This document shows, piece by piece, positions 7,411 through 8,596 of a stretch of 8,596 bases of DNA. The position numbers and the translations under genes are program-made. The notes under the pieces are model-generated. The model searched no databases, was not told the DNA's origin, and saw only the letters and a program-made list of their open reading frames with translations. The DNA comes from Minisyncoccota bacterium (lineage in GTDB: Bacteria > Patescibacteriota > Minisyncoccia > Minisyncoccales > Minisyncoccaceae). Each line of letters opens with the position of its first letter. Positions within the stretch are counted from its first letter, which is position 1. Where the stretch lies: the NCBI GenBank assembly GCA_028708155.1, contig JAQVZN010000022.1, positions 1 to 8,596 of the forward strand, in the 5' to 3' direction.

Positions 7411-8069
7411 TTTATTATTTTTAGGAATTCTTCTTTTTTAATAGAAGCTCCTCCAACTAAAATTCCATCCGTTACTTTTAATATTTCTTTAGCGTTTAAA
7501 GAATTAACACTTCCTCCATATAAAACCTTAGCGTCTGGAACTATTTTTTTAATTAAATTATAACTCTCTATAATTTCCTTAATTTCACAAACTTTTCCTG
7601 TTCCTATCGCAAAGATTGGTTCGTATGCAATAATTATACCTTTAGTTTCAACGTCTTTCAAGCCCTCCTTTAATTGCCTTTTTATCACTTCCGACTTCTT
7701 TTCACCTACATTTTCTCCAATACATAAAACAGGCTTTACTTTGTTTTTTATACAAAGCTTAACTTTGTGATTAATAATTTTATCAGTTTCTCCAAAGATA
7801 TGCCTTCGTTCAGAATGTCCAACAAGAATATATTTACAGCCAACATCTTTAAGCATTTTAGAAGAAACTGCTCCAGTATATGGTCCTTCAGTTCTGCAAA
7901 AACAATTCTGTGCTCCTAAGATGTAATTTTTACCTTTCTCTAAGAAAGGAAACGGAGGACATAAAACAACAGTATGTTTTGTTTTAATATCATAAGCCTT
8001 AAAAAGATTCTTAGCTTCCTTTTTTGTCAAAGGATTCATTTTAAAATTTGCAATAATAATTTTTTTCAT
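7407..8069 (-). CDS. tpiA: Triosephosphate isomerase (short form)
   Basis: The enzyme interconverts dihydroxyacetone phosphate and glyceraldehyde 3-phosphate in the cytosol. All catalytic residues are visible: N8 and K10 in ANFKMN, H85 in VGHSERRHIFGETD, and E150 in AYEPIFAIGTG. The phosphate-binding YGGSV begins at 184, and VGGAS lies at 205-209. The protein has 220 residues against about 250 for most bacterial enzymes. The shortening appears spread over the first helices (near 20-50) and the helix after E150, while the barrel strands remain. The motifs are bacterial in type, so the short length is not a sign of an archaeal enzyme, whose catalytic-glutamate motif differs. The Trp of the loop-6 hinge PVW is replaced (PIF, F153), and GNWKMN reads ANFKMN. 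The start overlaps the upstream membrane-protein stop by 4 bp, and the TGA stop overlaps the acdB start by 4 bp. An AGGA lies 11 nt upstream of the start, too distant to be a convincing ribosome site. Confidence 0.96.
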   Translation of the reverse strand: MKKIIIANFKMNPLTKKEAKNLFKAYDIKTKHTVVLCPPFPFLEKGKNYILGAQNCFCRTEGPYTGAVSSKMLKDVGCKYILVGHSERRHIFGETDKIINHKVKLCIKNKVKPVLCIGENVGEKKSEVIKRQLKEGLKDVETKGIIIAYEPIFAIGTGKVCEIKEIIESYNLIKKIVPDAKVLYGGSVNSLNAKEILKVTDGILVGGASIKKEEFLKIIK

Positions 8070-8521
8070 ATATTAATAATTCCTAAAGTTGTTAATATGA
8101 TAATAAAGGAAGCTACTAAACTTCCAATAATAATTAAAAAAAGAGCTCTTTTAAAAGATATTCCAAATAAAAAAGCACATAAAGAAGCTGTCCAAGTTCC
8201 TGTTAAAGGGAAAGGAAGAGCTACTAAAACGAATAAAGCAAAATCTCTATAATCTTCAAACTTCTTTAAATTCTTTCTGCGGGTTCTTTCAAAAAGCCAA
8301 GTAATAAATTTTTTAAAAAAAGAAGAATGTTTGATTAAAAATTCAGATACAACTTCAAGAAAAGCTAAAAGAAACATACAAATTAAGGTATTTCCTAAAA
8401 AAGAAACTACAAATACTTGCCAAACAGGAAGATTAAAAAGAACTATTCCCATCGGAATAGAAGCTTTGATTTCGAATACTGGCACCATTGAAATTAAAAA
8501 AACTTGAAGTAATTCATTCAT
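8066..8521 (-). CDS. COG2426-type small integral membrane protein (Sm_multidrug_ex family)
   Basis: This 151-residue polytopic membrane protein resembles the COG2426 / 'small multi-drug export' family, whose biological role is not established despite the name. It opens with a hydrophobic segment carrying the family-like VPVFEIKASIPMGI (13-26). A second helix follows at about 32-58. A basic, soluble-looking loop (about 62-90, including FERTRRKNLKKFEDY) leads to FALFVLVALPFPLTGTW, resembling the family's PLPGTGAW motif. The rest is two further hydrophobic stretches (about 112-150). I count roughly four membrane segments. The start MNELLQ places the conserved motif at the usual distance from the N-terminus, and the promoter lies 9 nt upstream, which supports this ATG. 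It is the first gene of the unit, and its TGA overlaps the tpiA start (ATGA). I infer no metabolic link to tpiA beyond co-transcription. The family call is moderately strong and the function is unknown. Confidence 0.8.
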   Translation of the reverse strand: MNELLQVFLISMVPVFEIKASIPMGIVLFNLPVWQVFVVSFLGNTLICMFLLAFLEVVSEFLIKHSSFFKKFITWLFERTRRKNLKKFEDYRDFALFVLVALPFPLTGTWTASLCAFLFGISFKRALFLIIIGSLVASFIIILTTLGIINI

Positions 8522-8530
8522 ATCAAAAAT

Positions 8531-8559
8531 ATTATAACACGCCTAATAAAATAATTCTA
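8531..8559 (-). promoter_or_regulatory. Extended -10 promoter for the whole unit, giving a nearly leaderless mRNA
   Basis: On the minus strand, a perfect TATAAT at 8536-8531 is preceded by TGT, giving the extended -10 motif TGTTATAAT. A weak -35-like TAGAAT (3 of 6 matches to TTGACA) lies at 8559-8554 with a 17-bp spacer. Initiation about 7 nt downstream of the -10 would fall near 8524, only about 3 nt before the ATG at 8521, so the transcript should have little or no 5' leader. No Shine-Dalgarno sequence could fit in that space. The rest of the upstream stretch (8560-8596) is plain AT-rich DNA with no recognisable gene or operator. The promoter call rests on motif match and position only. 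Confidence 0.7.
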
Positions 8560-8596
8560 CTAATTAATTTAAAGCTAAATTATTTAATCTTTGATC

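Larger units (their letters stand above)
1..8521 (-). other. Single polycistronic unit with overlapping stop-start junctions
   Basis: Eight genes are read in one direction with almost no spacing. The overlaps are ATGA, 4 bp (8066-8069); ATGA, 4 bp (7407-7410); 8 bp (6772-6779); 11 bp (5448-5458); 7 bp, ATGGTAA (2959-2965); and ATGA, 4 bp (2039-2042). The only gap is 10 bp (5347-5356). None of the starts is preceded by a convincing purine-rich ribosome site, and no hairpin-plus-T-run terminator is visible at any junction. This is consistent with one long mRNA and translational coupling. The unit continues past position 1. Whether internal promoters exist cannot be judged from AT-rich coding sequence. 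Confidence 0.8.

Noticed and set aside
2039..8069. Possible UGA-as-glycine genetic code, known in some candidate-phylum bacteria.
   Set aside because: TGA ends the kinase, tpiA and the membrane-protein gene at natural family C-termini, and no gene contains an in-frame TGA. The standard stop usage fits.
7096..8252. Plus-strand open frames at 7096-7278 and 7974-8252.
   Set aside because: They are antisense to acdB, tpiA and the membrane-protein gene and show no family features.
8566..8581. A 6-bp inverted repeat (aattta / taaatt around aagc) upstream of the promoter.
   Set aside because: The arms are purely A/T, no T-run follows in a terminator-like way, and such repeats are expected by chance in this base composition.

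Overview
The window is one tightly packed transcription unit, read entirely on the minus strand (from high to low coordinates). It lies in an AT-rich genome, about 30% G+C by eye in sampled lines. I see no tRNA, rRNA, CRISPR array, insertion sequence or real plus-strand gene. The gene content suggests a small-genome fermentative bacterium, most likely a member of the Candidate Phyla Radiation (Patescibacteria, Parcubacteria-like). MiaA and MiaB are bacterial tRNA modifiers. ADP-forming acetyl-CoA synthetase, PEP synthase and this kind of PfkB kinase (N-terminal GSATWD motif) are common in that group. The lineage is an inference from motifs and layout, not from a marker gene.

Layout in the direction of transcription: an extended -10 promoter (8531-8559) sits only 9 nt upstream of the first start codon. 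It is followed by a COG2426-type membrane protein (8521-8066), a short triosephosphate isomerase (8069-7407), the beta (7410-6772) and alpha (6779-5448) subunits of ADP-forming acetyl-CoA synthetase, a 33-residue one-helix membrane peptide (5458-5357), phosphoenolpyruvate synthase (5346-2959), a PfkB-family kinase (2965-2039), and a MiaB-MiaA fusion protein (2042 to beyond position 1). Neighbouring genes overlap by 4 to 11 bp, except for a 10-bp gap before the PEP synthase gene. No start codon has a convincing Shine-Dalgarno sequence, so stop-start coupling is the likely way the internal genes are translated. UGA serves as a stop in three of the genes and never occurs in frame, so the UGA-glycine code of Gracilibacteria/SR1 is not in use.

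Functionally, the unit groups central carbon and energy enzymes. Triosephosphate isomerase and possibly the PfkB kinase belong to sugar-phosphate metabolism. PEP synthase interconverts pyruvate and PEP. The acetyl-CoA synthetase pair makes ATP from acetyl-CoA while releasing acetate. The last gene belongs to tRNA position-37 modification (ms2i6A). The most unusual item is that last gene: MiaB (residues 1 to about 418) runs straight into MiaA (from about 419) in one open frame, with no linker and no conventional internal start. This would join the two consecutive steps of ms2i6A37 formation in one polypeptide. The small membrane peptide between the acetyl-CoA synthetase and PEP synthase genes is the other uncharacterised item.
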